Assembly: GCA_946892075.1 (NCBI GenBank)
Contig: CAMPNZ010000069.1
Span: 1 to 6,076, forward strand
Origin: an uncultured Coriobacteriales bacterium
Lineage (GTDB): Bacteria > Actinomycetota > Coriobacteriia > Coriobacteriales > Eggerthellaceae
Length of the DNA stretch: 6,076 nucleotides
Reading direction: 5' to 3'
Both the position numbers and the translations under genes were made by a program. This document shows positions 5,970 to 6,076 of this stretch, one piece after another. The notes beneath the pieces are model-generated. The model saw only the letters and a list, made by a program, of their open reading frames with translations, ran no database searches and had not been told where the DNA came from. How positions within the stretch are numbered: position 1 is the stretch's first letter; the number at the start of each line of letters is the position of its first letter.

Positions 5970-6071
5970 GAGTGGGAGTAGGACGACAGGGTTCTGACCT
6001 GCGATTTTGAGTGCCGCACTATGCCGCTGAGTTTCGTTTCGTACGAGAGTCATGACAAAGCCACCAGCGAC
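5970..6071 (+). repeat. Right 102-bp direct repeat (att junction and probable left end of a second element)
   Basis: GAGTGGGAGTAG (5970-5981) repeats the guaA end, and the following 90 bases match the left copy with 11 differences over the full 102 bp. The sequences diverge at 6072 and the window ends at 6076. Because the bases beyond the core resemble the left terminus of the first element and not ordinary chromosomal DNA, I infer that another related element starts here. Confidence 0.75.
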
Positions 6072-6076
6072 GGAGA

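Larger units (their letters stand above)
2875..5981. mobile_element. Integrative element at the guaA 3' end carrying tet(W), no recombinase gene
   Basis: The boundaries are two copies of GAGTGGGAGTAG, one forming the end of guaA and one 3,095 bp downstream. The guaA 3' end is an established insertion site for integrases of the tyrosine recombinase group. The element contains a non-coding left end, the tet(W) unit and a palindromic right end. I see no integrase, excisionase, relaxase or transposase. It therefore fits a cis-mobilizable element or a decayed remnant that would need a recombinase acting from elsewhere, possibly from the element that appears to start at 5970. Composition changes inside it, from GC-rich DNA up to about 3480 to the AT-richer tet(W) flank. 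Confidence 0.7.

Noticed and set aside
2875..5981. Composite transposon bounded by insertion sequences
   Set aside because: The flanking repeats are 102 bp, carry no transposase and begin with the guaA end, which fits site-specific integration better.

Overview
The window looks like a chromosomal segment of a mid-GC anaerobic bacterium, most likely a gut or oral actinomycete. A class such as Coriobacteriia is my guess from the style of GuaA and UppP and from the presence of tet(W); I cannot prove it from the sequence. Two host genes are arranged divergently. uppP (undecaprenyl-diphosphate phosphatase) lies on the minus strand and is cut by the left window edge. guaA (GMP synthase) lies on the plus strand and is complete. 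Their shared intergenic region of about 490 bp holds a five-copy 11-bp tandem repeat, a probable guaA promoter and a structured guaA leader.

From the last codons of guaA onward the sequence is accessory. The 12-bp guaA end GAGTGGGAGTAG (encoding EWE-stop) occurs at 2875-2886 and again at 5970-5981. Each copy is followed by the same roughly 90 bp, so that 102-bp copies match at 91 of 102 positions without gaps. I read this as an integrative element of about 3.1 kb inserted at the guaA 3' end, with a second element having a related left end starting at 5970 and running out of the window. The first element has no integrase or relaxase gene. Its only clear gene is tet(W), for a ribosomal protection protein giving tetracycline resistance, so it looks like a cis-mobilizable or decayed element.

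Element layout: a 102-bp terminal repeat; a rho-independent terminator that now serves guaA; about 370 bp of non-coding DNA with seven exact copies of GGGAGTAA in both orientations, a motif whose first seven bases also occur in the att core; another terminator; then the tet(W) unit. That unit has an extended -10 promoter, a seven-residue leader peptide (MRQGILK), a large nested hairpin overlapping the leader, a strong intrinsic terminator, and the 639-codon tet(W) gene with a terminator hairpin after it. The right end has a 38-bp near-perfect palindrome and a further inverted repeat directly next to the second att core.

The genes are not a shared pathway. uppP and guaA are housekeeping genes (cell-wall lipid carrier recycling, guanine nucleotide synthesis). 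guaA serves as the integration site, and tet(W) is the cargo, probably controlled by transcription attenuation. The least explained parts are the GGGAGTAA array and the tandem att structure.
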